64,000 nt of DNA. Origin: Gleimia coleocanis DSM 15436. GTDB taxonomy: Bacteria > Actinomycetota > Actinomycetes > Actinomycetales > Actinomycetaceae. Under the pieces are notes generated by a model, which was given only the letters and a program-made list of their open reading frames with translations, did not search any database and was not told the origin of the DNA. Position numbers and translations under genes: made by a program. Numbering within the stretch: position 1 is the first letter of the stretch; each line of letters begins with the position of its first letter. Positions 50,615 to 59,327 of this stretch are shown here, in pieces. The DNA lies in NCBI RefSeq assembly GCF_000159015.1, contig NZ_DS999543.1, positions 310,001 to 374,000 on the forward strand, read 5' to 3'.

Positions 50615-51934
50615 CTACAGTTTAGTGCGATCTAAAATCTTTTCCCGCGCAGATACAATCACTGGCACCACCATCTGGCCGGTTACATTCAGCGCAGTAC
50701 GCCCCATATCCAGAATCGGATCAACTGCGAGTAGCAGGCCAACACCTTCAAGAGGTAAACCCAACGTAGACAGAGTCAGGGTAAGCATCACGGTAGCACC
50801 GGTCAAACCAGCGGTAGCTGCAGAACCAACGACTGCTACAAAGATAATCAGCAGATAATCAACAACACCTAGCTCAAGGCCAAAGAACTGAGCTACGAAA
50901 ATCGCTGCAACAGCAGGGTAAATAGCCGCACAACCATCCATCTTTGTAGTTGCACCTAAGGAAGTAGCGAATGAACCGTAAGAGGCAGGGACACCAAGGT
51001 TTTCAGTGGCCACGTGCTGAGTCACAGGCAGAGTACCCAGGGAAGACCGAGATACAAAAGCTAACTGAATCGCTGGCCAAGCACCCTTATAGAACTGCAG
51101 TGCAGAGACACCATTCAGGCGCAGTAAGACAGGATAAATCAAACCACCGACGATGAACAACCCCACGTAAATAGCCAGTACAAACCAGCCCAGAGACGTA
51201 ATCTTAGACCAACCGTAGGTGGCTACAGCCGTACCAATCAGACCAGCGGTACCGACTGGCGCCAAACGAATCACACCCCAGAGGATCTTCTGCAAAACCT
51301 TCAGAGTGGCTTCTGCGAATTCTAAGAATGGTTTCGCAGTGTCTTTTGCCTTTAAAGTTGCTATGCCTACCGCAATACCGATTAACAGAATCTGTAGCGC
51401 GTTGAATTTGAGTGAGGAAGTGACTTCACCTTCAACGAGTTTTGAACGGACTTCTAGGCCTAAGAAGTTGTTGGGGATAATGCCATTTATGAAGTCAGTC
51501 CAGCCACCTACACGTGAGGGAGCAGCAACTTCAGAGGCGGATACGGAAGTATTCAGCCCCGGTTCAAAAAGCAGACCCAGTCCGATACCTACAGAGACAG
51601 ATAACAGAGCAGTGATAGCAAACCAGAGTAAGGTCTTTAAAGCTAAGCTAGTAGCATTTGCAACCCCGCGGAGATTATTGATTGATACCACCATGGCAAC
51701 GAAGATGAGTGGGGGCACTAGCGCGAAAAGTAGGCTAACGAAGGAGGAACCCACCCAATTAAGAATGGCTACTAACCAAGGGAGGGGCTCTTCAGCAGTA
51801 CCGAAAATAGTTGCTAAGTAGCCTAGACACATACCAATTGCCAGGCCCAGGAAAATTTGGACGGTAAATGATGGCATTTTCAGCCAGCGGTGCTTCGCTT
51901 GAGTGACCTGTTCTAGGTTAGTAGGCTGTGTCAT
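50615..51934 (-). CDS. Dicarboxylate/amino acid:cation symporter (DAACS, SstT-like)
   Basis: A 439-residue sodium- or proton-coupled transporter of the glutamate-transporter family with 8 spans and two re-entrant loops. SRSSLGTLPVT is the serine-rich HP1 region, and GATTKMDGCAAIYPAVAAIFVAQ holds the conserved N/D-x-D-like TM7 motif (here KMDG). The final GATVM and DPILDMGRTALNVTG are the TM8 substrate region, with the conserved Asp and the NVTG. The lack of a dicarboxylate-binding Arg in the last span (RTALNVTG retains one Arg) makes serine/threonine or dicarboxylate both possible. It is followed by a terminator. Confidence 0.85.
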   Translation of the reverse strand: MTQPTNLEQVTQAKHRWLKMPSFTVQIFLGLAIGMCLGYLATIFGTAEEPLPWLVAILNWVGSSFVSLLFALVPPLIFVAMVVSINNLRGVANATSLALKTLLWFAITALLSVSVGIGLGLLFEPGLNTSVSASEVAAPSRVGGWTDFINGIIPNNFLGLEVRSKLVEGEVTSSLKFNALQILLIGIAVGIATLKAKDTAKPFLEFAEATLKVLQKILWGVIRLAPVGTAGLIGTAVATYGWSKITSLGWFVLAIYVGLFIVGGLIYPVLLRLNGVSALQFYKGAWPAIQLAFVSRSSLGTLPVTQHVATENLGVPASYGSFATSLGATTKMDGCAAIYPAVAAIFVAQFFGLELGVVDYLLIIFVAVVGSAATAGLTGATVMLTLTLSTLGLPLEGVGLLLAVDPILDMGRTALNVTGQMVVPVIVSAREKILDRTKL

Positions 51935-52104
51935 GTGATTCCTTTATTGGTTCATAGGGGACTTTTGTAGTTCCGTTGGGTTTAACACCAGGAATTACTT
52001 TGGTATTCCAAGATTTTTCGTTTTGAGGGCTAGCTCACGATTATTTCCCGAGGGCGGTTTTCCGCGGCTGGTATTTTAGAAAAGTAAGGTTAAGAGAATG
52101 AAAG

Positions 52105-52135
52105 TTGCCCAGGAATAAACTATTCCTGGGCAACG
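52105..52135 (-). terminator. Terminator of the acyl-CoA ligase gene
   Basis: GTTGCCCAGGAATA (52105-52118) pairs perfectly with TATTCCTGGGCAAC (52122-52135). On the minus strand the stem is followed by TTTCATTCTC, 14 bases beyond the ligase stop codon. Confidence 0.8.
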
Positions 52136-52149
52136 TAAATTTTTCTGAT

Positions 52150-54045
52150 CTAGGCGTCAGCAGCTACTGGACCACCGTAGATTGCATCGATTTCAGAAGC
52201 GAACTCACGCATCACTATCTGGCGTTTAACTTTCATAGAAGGCGTTAAGAATCCGTTTGCTTCAGTAAAATCAGTGTCCAAAACTGTGATCTTACGGATG
52301 GACTCAGCCCTGGAAACAGCTTCATTAGCGCGTTCGACTGCGCGGTGTAGTGCTTGGAGGACATCCGGATGTTGAGCAGCTTCAGAAACAGTCAGTGACG
52401 GTAAACCATGGTTAGCTAGCCAGCCGGGTAGCATTTCCGCATCCAAAGTAACTAGTGCAGCAATGAAAGGACGTTTATCCCCAACTACTACTACTTGAGA
52501 AACCAGCGGGTGTGCTCGCAAACTGTCTTCTAAAGCAGCTGGGGAAACGTTCTTTCCCCCAGCGGTCACGAGAAGTTCTTTAGCTCGCCCGGTGATACGC
52601 AGGTAGCCGTCACGGTCTAAGGAACCTAAGTCTCCGGTTTTAAACCAGCCGTTTTCAAATGCTTCTGCGGTGGCTTCTGGGTTATTGCGGTAACCGCGGA
52701 ATACGGATGGTCCCTTAACTAAGATTTCACCCGTATCAGAAATCTTTACACCCACAGTAGAGATTGGGGGACCAACTGTTCCAATCTTAGAAAGGCGTGG
52801 AGTATTAACTGCCAGTGGGGCAGTGGTTTCAGTCAAACCATAGCCTTCCAAAACGGTTACACCCAGGCCACGGTAGAAATGTCCTAAACGTTCACCCAGT
52901 GGCCCGCCACCAGAAATCACGTACTTGCAGTGCCCACCCAGCAGGTCTTTGAGCTTACGGTAAACTAACGCGTCAGCCATTTGATGTTGAGCGCGTAGCG
53001 TTTTAGAAGGTCCCTCTGCAGTATCTAAAGCCCGAGAGTATGCAATTGCCGTTTTCGCAGCCCACCGGAAAGTACGAAGTTTCATTCCAGAAGCGGCAGA
53101 CTGTTCAGCAGAGTTATAGATTTTTTCTAACACCCGAGGCACTGCCAGAAGGTAGGAAGGGCGGAATGATTCTAAATCATGCAGAAGGTTCTTAGTATCA
53201 GGAGTGTGCGCAAGCACCCCTCCACCAGTAAGCTGGAATACTTCTAAGAACCGCGCGTAAACGTGTGCGAGCGGTAGGAACAACAGCAGTCGAGAACGAC
53301 GGTGATTAGCAATCTCAGCCATCCACTTATGCCCATTTTGAGCCAAAATAGTGAAGTTACCGTGAGTGAGCTCCACTCCTTTAGGCTTACCTGTGGTACC
53401 TGAAGTGTAAACCACGGTTGCCAGGTCAGTTATGGAAAGATTAGCTTGACGTTCGTCGACAGCAGACTGTGGAACGTCTTTTGATGCTGCTGTGATCTTT
53501 AAAATCGCTGAGTTATCCAAGGAAAGAATCTTTAGGCCGGCAGGTGCGTGTTCACGTGCAGCCATTACTAGCTGAGACATCACCATAGTTTCAGCAACAA
53601 CCAGCTTTACTTGGGAATCGTTAAGGATATAGCCAATTTGATCTACAGAAGAAGTCTCATAAATGGGCACAACAACCAGACCCGCTGACCAGCCAGCTAC
53701 GTCTAGCAGAGTCCACTCGTAACGGGTGTGGGACATAATGGCAATTGAATCGCCTGGCTGTAAGCCCAAGCCGATTAAACCACGAGCTACTACATTTACT
53801 TCTTCAAGGAAATCAGCGCAACTAATGTTACGCCAGTTCGCCCCCATCTGGGTTTTCCGGGCGATGATAGGGGACCTTGGGTTGCGTTCGGCACGCTGAC
53901 GAATCCACCAGGGAATCGTCATGTGCATCTCAGACTTTTCTAGTACCGGACCATGCCACTCCAGTACCTCTGAAGGGGTGACTACGCCGGAAATATCGGT
54001 TTCCTCAGCCAACACAGGGGCCTGTTCTGCTCCCGAGTTTTCCAT
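52150..54045 (-). CDS. Long-chain fatty acid-CoA ligase (FadD15-type AMP-binding protein)
   Basis: A 631-residue ANL-superfamily adenylating enzyme that activates fatty acids to acyl-CoA. The P-loop-like A3 motif is VVYTSGTTGKPKGVELTHGN. GYGLTETTAPLAVN is the A5 region, and WFKTGDLGSLDRDGYLRITGR carries the A7/A8 hinge. KELLVTAGGKNVSPAALE is typical of FadD15/FAA1-like enzymes. The catalytic Lys region is near the C-terminus (FLTPSMKVKRQ). The N-terminal ~35 residues before MTIPWWIRQRA are variable. It lies downstream of valS on the same strand, separated by a hairpin. Confidence 0.88.
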   Translation of the reverse strand: MENSGAEQAPVLAEETDISGVVTPSEVLEWHGPVLEKSEMHMTIPWWIRQRAERNPRSPIIARKTQMGANWRNISCADFLEEVNVVARGLIGLGLQPGDSIAIMSHTRYEWTLLDVAGWSAGLVVVPIYETSSVDQIGYILNDSQVKLVVAETMVMSQLVMAAREHAPAGLKILSLDNSAILKITAASKDVPQSAVDERQANLSITDLATVVYTSGTTGKPKGVELTHGNFTILAQNGHKWMAEIANHRRSRLLLFLPLAHVYARFLEVFQLTGGGVLAHTPDTKNLLHDLESFRPSYLLAVPRVLEKIYNSAEQSAASGMKLRTFRWAAKTAIAYSRALDTAEGPSKTLRAQHQMADALVYRKLKDLLGGHCKYVISGGGPLGERLGHFYRGLGVTVLEGYGLTETTAPLAVNTPRLSKIGTVGPPISTVGVKISDTGEILVKGPSVFRGYRNNPEATAEAFENGWFKTGDLGSLDRDGYLRITGRAKELLVTAGGKNVSPAALEDSLRAHPLVSQVVVVGDKRPFIAALVTLDAEMLPGWLANHGLPSLTVSEAAQHPDVLQALHRAVERANEAVSRAESIRKITVLDTDFTEANGFLTPSMKVKRQIVMREFASEIDAIYGGPVAADA

Positions 54046-54119
54046 AAGAATCCTACTTACACTCAGTTGTACTGGCTTAGAAAACCAGTGGGTGGATTAA
54101 ATAATCAACAAAAGTTTTC

Positions 54120-54154
54120 GTTCCGCCCTCGAGAAAAAATCAGGAGGGCGGAAC
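54120..54154 (-). terminator. Hairpin after valS containing the CCGCCCTCGA word and an imperfect mate
   Basis: GTTCCGCCCTC (54120-54130) pairs with GAGGGCGGAAC (54144-54154) over 11 bases. The left arm continues into an exact core word (54124-54131) and the right arm carries GGAGGGCG, one base off. On the minus strand GAAAACTTTTG follows. It lies 33 bases after the valS stop codon. Confidence 0.75.
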
Positions 54155-54187
54155 CTGAAACTCCCCGTTTAAAAAGAACTGTTTAAT

Positions 54188-56848
54188 TCAGTTCTTCACC
54201 TTCGCAGGTGCTTCACCCAAGGTGAAATCGCTAACCGTTACTTCTTCCTCAGCAGAAGTAACAATCTTGAACTCACCCTGAATATGGGTAACGCGAGCTA
54301 AGTCATCGCGAGAAGACTCCAAAAGTGGAACCAACGCAGCTGGAGCTTCCAAAGTCACGTTCAAATAAGGAGTGCGTGGGGAAACTTTAGCTTCAGACTT
54401 CACACGACGCAGACGTACCAACGCCTTAGAAGCCGCATCCAAAATAGCAGGGTTACCCGCAGCTACCTGCAGAGCGTCAGCGGTAGGCCAAGCAGCCTGG
54501 TGAACGGAACCAGGACGGTACCAAGACCAAACTTCTTCAGTTGCGAAAGGCAAGAATGGTGCAAACAAACGAACCATAGTGTCAACAACCAGCGCCAACG
54601 CAGAACGAGCCGACAAAGACTGGGCAGCACTCCACAAACCATCACGGTTGTACGCGCGTTCCTTAACCAATTCCAGGTAATCGTCACAGAAAGTCCAGAA
54701 GAAAGTTTCAGAAACTTCCAAAGCACGAGTGTAGTCAAAAGCTTCGAAAGCATTAGTAGCAGTTTCGATAACCTTAACTAGTTCACCGATAACAGAACGG
54801 TCAAGCTCTTCAGTGACGTTAATAGGATTCAAATCCAAATCAGCTTCAGACCCCATGGTCAAAGCAAACTTAGAAGCATTCAGAACCTTAATCGCCAGGC
54901 GGCGACCAATCTTCATCTGTGACTCGTCAAAAGCAGTATCGGTACCTAAACGAGCAGAAGCCGCCCAGTAGCGAACAGCATCAGAACCATGAGTTTCAAG
55001 CAAGCCCATGGGGGTAACCACATTACCCTTAGACTTAGACATCTTCTTACGGTCTGGATCCAGAATCCAACCGGAAAGTAACGCGTGCTTCCAAGGAAGT
55101 GCATCAAACTCCAGGTGTGCGCGCACAACCGTAGAGAACAGCCAGGTACGAATAATGTCATGTCCCTGCGGGCGAACGTCCATTGGGTAAACATTCTGGA
55201 ATAGTTCTGCGTCAGTCAGCCACCCACCTGCGATCTGTGGAGTGAGGGAAGAAGTCGCCCAAGTATCCATAATGTCTACTTCAGCTGCGAAGCCACCCGG
55301 CTGGTCACGCTGGTCTTCAGTGAAACCGGGTGGAACGTCTGTGGTGGGATCAACTGGAAGCATGTCCTGGGTTGGAACTAAGACGTTATCGTAGTTAACA
55401 GTGCCGTCAGCTTCAATGCCGTACCACAGAGGCAACGGTACACCGAAGAAACGCTGACGAGAAATCAACCAGTCAGAGTTCAAACCCTTAACCCAGTTAT
55501 CGTAACGAACCCGCATGTAATCTGGGTGGAAGTTAAGTTCTTCGCCGCGAGAAATCAGTTCATCCCGCAGTGGCATATGCGCGTTAGCACGGGTGAAGTC
55601 CTTACCACCGTTACGGATATACCACTGGCGGGAAGTAACAATTTCCAGAGGCTTATCGCCTTTTTCAAAGAAGTTGGTCATACGCTGAGTTGGGGTGGGA
55701 TCGCCCAGCATTTCACCACTAGCTGCTAAATGCTCCACGATGGTCTTACGCGCGGTGAATGTAGTTGCCCCAGCGCAAGCAGCATAGAGTTCACGGCCAG
55801 CTGGATCAGTGATCCACTCTGGAGTTTCAGCTTCAATACGACCATTTTTTGCCAAGATAGACCGCAGTGGCAGTGCCAGCTCACGCCACCACTGTACGTC
55901 AGTCAGGTCACCGAAAGTACAGCACATGGCGATACCCGCACCCTTATCGATCTCAGCTGCGGGGTGCGCCAAAACTGGAACTTCCACATTGAACGCTGGG
56001 GAAGTAACAGTGGTGCCAAACAAATGCTGGTAGCGTTCGTCATCTGGGTGTGCTATTAGTGCTACACAAGCTGGAAGCAACTCAGGACGAGTGGTTTCAA
56101 TAACGACGTCGGAGCCATCTGCAGCGTGGAACGCGAGTTTATGATAGAAACCTGGATATTCGCGGGCTTCTAGTTCTGCCTGGGCTACTGCAGTTTGGAA
56201 GGTGACATCCCACAGGCCCGGAGCAGCTGCCTGGTAGGCTTCTCCCTGTTCAAGATTAGAAAGGAAAGCTGCCTGAGCGACTTTCTGAGCTTTCGTGCCA
56301 ATCGTCTGGTAGTGATGTTTCCAGTCTACGGAAAGACCCAGGCGACGCCAGAGTTCTTCGAATCCCTTTTCGTCTTCAATGGTGAGTTCTTGGCAGAGTT
56401 CAATGAAGTTTTTACGGGATACGGGTACTTGGTCGCGGTTCTTAATGGAGGTTGCGGAACCGCGGTGTGGTGGCTCAAAGTTAGGGTCGTATGGCAGGGA
56501 AGGGTCACAGCGAACACCGAAGTAGTTCTGTACTCGGCGTTCAGTTGGAAGCCCATTATCATCCCAACCCATTGGGTAAAAGACGTTCATGCCACGCATA
56601 CGCTTGTAGCGGGCTACGGTGTCGGTGTGGGTGTAGGAAAATACGTGACCTACGTGCAGGGAGCCGGACACGGTCGGTGGAGGAGTGTCGATGGAGAACA
56701 CTTCAGCGCGAGTGGTATCAGGGTTGAATGCATAAACATCTGAGGTGGCCCAATTTTCGGTCCACTTTCCTTCCAGTCCGTCCGCGGTTACCTTCTCAGG
56801 TACGGTTGGAGCAGGGAGGCGGGTCAGGTCGCTTGCATGAGAAGTCAT
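54188..56848 (-). CDS. valS: Valyl-tRNA synthetase
   Basis: An 886-residue class I synthetase. PPPTVSGSLHVGHVFSYTHTDT (key part SGSLHVGH) is the HIGH motif. The CP1 editing domain follows (about 190-350, with ETTRPELLPACVALI). SKMSKSKGNVV-type KMSKS is present (KKMSKSKGN). The C-terminal anticodon-binding domain is complete, and a short tail ends it. The sequence features (GLPTERRVQNYFGVRCDP) put it in the longer-CP1, actinobacterial/archaeal-like group without the long C-terminal coiled coil. No T-box leader was recognised in the ~160 bases upstream, which hold several TGTCA-like words. Confidence 0.95.
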   Translation of the reverse strand: MTSHASDLTRLPAPTVPEKVTADGLEGKWTENWATSDVYAFNPDTTRAEVFSIDTPPPTVSGSLHVGHVFSYTHTDTVARYKRMRGMNVFYPMGWDDNGLPTERRVQNYFGVRCDPSLPYDPNFEPPHRGSATSIKNRDQVPVSRKNFIELCQELTIEDEKGFEELWRRLGLSVDWKHHYQTIGTKAQKVAQAAFLSNLEQGEAYQAAAPGLWDVTFQTAVAQAELEAREYPGFYHKLAFHAADGSDVVIETTRPELLPACVALIAHPDDERYQHLFGTTVTSPAFNVEVPVLAHPAAEIDKGAGIAMCCTFGDLTDVQWWRELALPLRSILAKNGRIEAETPEWITDPAGRELYAACAGATTFTARKTIVEHLAASGEMLGDPTPTQRMTNFFEKGDKPLEIVTSRQWYIRNGGKDFTRANAHMPLRDELISRGEELNFHPDYMRVRYDNWVKGLNSDWLISRQRFFGVPLPLWYGIEADGTVNYDNVLVPTQDMLPVDPTTDVPPGFTEDQRDQPGGFAAEVDIMDTWATSSLTPQIAGGWLTDAELFQNVYPMDVRPQGHDIIRTWLFSTVVRAHLEFDALPWKHALLSGWILDPDRKKMSKSKGNVVTPMGLLETHGSDAVRYWAASARLGTDTAFDESQMKIGRRLAIKVLNASKFALTMGSEADLDLNPINVTEELDRSVIGELVKVIETATNAFEAFDYTRALEVSETFFWTFCDDYLELVKERAYNRDGLWSAAQSLSARSALALVVDTMVRLFAPFLPFATEEVWSWYRPGSVHQAAWPTADALQVAAGNPAILDAASKALVRLRRVKSEAKVSPRTPYLNVTLEAPAALVPLLESSRDDLARVTHIQGEFKIVTSAEEEVTVSDFTLGEAPAKVKN

Positions 56849-57008
56849 TGAAACCGCGTCTTCCTTAAATAATCTGGTACTGTCACAGCATGAGACTGCA
56901 GACAGTTTTCTATCACCTTAAAATTTACCTGGTATTGTGTCAGTTTCCTAACTCTGTCTGAGTTTTGTCACAGGGGGCACAAATATTTTTTCCCGAGGGC
57001 GAAAAATC

Positions 57009-57683
57009 TTAGCTTTCCAAGGAATTCTGTAAGTTAACTTGCTTAATCACCCGCAGATTATGAGCGCGGCAGTATGCCTCAATCTTATGACTTGCTTCGC
57101 GTTCGCGGATAAGTTTCAGAATCTCATCATGTTCCGCAACAGAACGCACACACCACTCTAGGTTGTAACCATGGTTAGAGAAACGCTGGATCGCGTGGTG
57201 ATCCCATTCTTGCTGCAAATGCATAGCCAGGCGAGGATTCGTACAACGCGATGCTAAGAGCCGGTGGAAACGGGCATTTAATTCTGAGAATTTCTGAGAA
57301 GAGAAATTTCGTTTCACTACTTCACGCATTTGCTCGTTCAACTGCTCAGCTTCAGAGATTTCAGAATCACTAAGACGCTGCACAGAAATACCAGTCACGT
57401 AGGCTTCGATAACAGCGAGGGTTTCAAAAGAAGCCAGAAGGTCCTCTTGCGAAACCGCCGTAACGACAGCACCCACATTCCGAGTAAAATCCACTAGGTT
57501 TTGGGCTTCTAAACGGCGAATAGCTTCGCGGACAGGGACAGCAGAAACACCATATTTACGTGCAAGACGATCTAATACCAGGCGGTCTCCTGGAACAAGT
57601 TCGCCTGAGAGAATCTCTTGTTGAATCTGCTGGTAAACGAAATCAGCTTTTGAAAATGATGTGTTGTTGGCAGGGAATGGCAT
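57009..57683 (-). CDS. GntR-family regulator with FCD domain
   Basis: A 224-residue regulator. The N-terminal winged helix-turn-helix (SKADFVYQQIQQEILSGEL and the recognition region KYGVSAVPVREAIRRLEAQ, about 12-65) is standard GntR. The remaining ~150 residues are the all-helical FCD ligand domain, with FHRLLASRC and a conserved His set (RSVAEHDEIL) that usually binds a metal. FCD regulators often sense organic acids. The gene sits 10 bases downstream of proC on the same strand, so the two are probably cotranscribed. A CCGAGGGCG word lies just after the stop codon at 56993. Confidence 0.85.
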   Translation of the reverse strand: MPFPANNTSFSKADFVYQQIQQEILSGELVPGDRLVLDRLARKYGVSAVPVREAIRRLEAQNLVDFTRNVGAVVTAVSQEDLLASFETLAVIEAYVTGISVQRLSDSEISEAEQLNEQMREVVKRNFSSQKFSELNARFHRLLASRCTNPRLAMHLQQEWDHHAIQRFSNHGYNLEWCVRSVAEHDEILKLIREREASHKIEAYCRAHNLRVIKQVNLQNSLES

Positions 57684-57693
57684 GATGGGGTAT

Positions 57694-58509
57694 TTATTTC
57701 TTTCCGAGGATCATGTCTTGCATCACGGCAGCGTCGACAGCTTCGACAGCAGAATGACGAGAACCTGCTGCTTGCATAGCTAGAAGACCAGCAATAGTAG
57801 TACCACCTGGAGAACAAACTTGATCAATCAGGTTCGCGGTACTCTTCGTACCAGTTTCAGTAGCTTCACGAACTAGCGTTGCACTGCCTAAAAACGCTTG
57901 GGTAACTATTCTACTGGCATTTGCTTTAGAAATACCGTATTTAACGCCAGCCATCGCAAAAGCATCAATTAAATCAAAAATCCAAGCGGGGGAACAGCCC
58001 GCCAATGCCGTGAAAATCGGAAGCTCAGACTCTTGGATTTGCATAGCTTCTCCGAAGGTACGTGCGAACTTTAAAGCCAGTTCGATATGCTCATCAGTGC
58101 AGTTCTGGCCGGGAACTATCGCAGTCATTGATGCTTGCACTGCCGCATTAACGTTAGGCATCATACGCAGAACCGGCACGTCAGAGCCGGCAGTCATCTG
58201 AATATCTTCTAGTTTCACGCCCGCGGCTAAAGAAATAACTAACGGTTGGTGTGTTTCTAAGACGGAGCGTAACTCTGCAAGTACAGCAAGGATATGCTGT
58301 GGCTTAACGCCTAATACCAGCACGTCAGATTGCTTTGCGACTTCCAAGTTAGAAACCAGGTAACGACCGGCAACACTTTTAGCTAGTGCTGGGCCAGAAA
58401 TTCCTGATTTGTCGGTAATGAGACAGTTTTCACCAGTTAAGAATCCATTTGCGTGAGCACCTTTAACTAGCGCGCTAACCATATTTCCAGCTCCGATGAA
58501 ACCAAACAT
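57694..58509 (-). CDS. proC: Pyrroline-5-carboxylate reductase
   Basis: A 271-residue enzyme for the last step of proline synthesis, reducing P5C with NAD(P)H. MFGFIGAGNMVSALV is the N-terminal Rossmann loop, and MPNVNAAVQASMTAI and QVCSPGGTTIAGLLAM, the ProC signature near the C-terminus, are intact. The length is normal for the family. It is followed by a GntR-type regulator gene, an unusual operon partner. The divergent comEA gene lies ~120 bases away. Confidence 0.95.
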   Translation of the reverse strand: MFGFIGAGNMVSALVKGAHANGFLTGENCLITDKSGISGPALAKSVAGRYLVSNLEVAKQSDVLVLGVKPQHILAVLAELRSVLETHQPLVISLAAGVKLEDIQMTAGSDVPVLRMMPNVNAAVQASMTAIVPGQNCTDEHIELALKFARTFGEAMQIQESELPIFTALAGCSPAWIFDLIDAFAMAGVKYGISKANASRIVTQAFLGSATLVREATETGTKSTANLIDQVCSPGGTTIAGLLAMQAAGSRHSAVEAVDAAVMQDMILGKK

Positions 58510-58629
58510 TTCCTACGCTCTTTCAGTGCTTACCGACTGTGTGCACAAGGCGCATAACACGCCCCCAGTTATCCACAGGAAATCTGGCACAGACTACAGT
58601 TGCCAAAAAATCCTGCAGATAATAACAAG

Positions 58630-59307
58630 ATGAATCCAGGATACTCAAAAAAACCACAAAGCACCCAAAAACCAGGAGTTTCTCGCCTGCTTAAACAAAT
58701 CCGCATGTCTGCCTCTCCAGGAGCAGTAGTCGGGCTCACCCTCATGTGCATAGTAGTTTTAATCGTCTCTATTGGAACAAAAACCAACAGTCAAACAACT
58801 GCTATCGATACAACTCACCGCCCTCAAAAAATACAAACAGAACCCCCAGTTGAAACTCAACCAGCCCCAGAAGAAACCCAAACCATCACAATCTACATCT
58901 CCGGAGCAGTGAAAACCCCAGGAGTCTATGAGCTACCCGCACAAAGCCGCGTAATTGATGCAGTTAGAAAAGCACAAGAACTAACAGAAAATGCTGATGC
59001 AAATACTATTAACCTGGCGCAACCACTCTCTGACGGACAACACATCCACATCCCCGCCAAAGGGGAAAAACCCAAGCCGCCAACAGGAAATGCCAGCACT
59101 CAAAACATACCCACAAACACTTGCGTAGATTTAAAAACCGCCTCCCTCACAGAACTCACCAGCTTAAAAGGAATCGGCGAAAAAACCGCCCAACGAATCT
59201 TAGACTACCGCAACGAACACGGCATAAAACAACCCCAAGACCTATTAAATATCGACGGAATCGGCCAAAAAACCTATCGCCGTTTAGAAACTGGCTTATG
59301 TAAATAA
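58630..59307 (+). CDS. comEA: Competence protein ComEA (SLBB and helix-hairpin-helix)
   Basis: A 225-residue DNA receptor of natural transformation. One membrane span (VVGLTLMCIVVLIVSIG, about 34-50) is followed by a Pro/Thr/Gln-rich linker and an SLBB domain (ISGAVKTPGVYELPA, about 85-145). The C-terminal helix-hairpin-helix domain binds DNA (DLKTASLTELTSLKGIGEKTAQRILDYR; key GIGEKTAQ). I prefer ATG 58630 over a TTG at 58600; neither has a strong ribosome site. comEC follows 20 bases downstream and overlaps holA. The coding strand is notably A-rich. Confidence 0.92.
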   Translation: MNPGYSKKPQSTQKPGVSRLLKQIRMSASPGAVVGLTLMCIVVLIVSIGTKTNSQTTAIDTTHRPQKIQTEPPVETQPAPEETQTITIYISGAVKTPGVYELPAQSRVIDAVRKAQELTENADANTINLAQPLSDGQHIHIPAKGEKPKPPTGNASTQNIPTNTCVDLKTASLTELTSLKGIGEKTAQRILDYRNEHGIKQPQDLLNIDGIGQKTYRRLETGLCK

Positions 59308-59327
59308 AACGAAACAAAGGGAAAACC

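Noticed and set aside
56849-57008. T-box leader upstream of valS
   Set aside because: No T-box sequence (TGGN) with specifier loop and antiterminator could be made out; only scattered TGTCA-like words.
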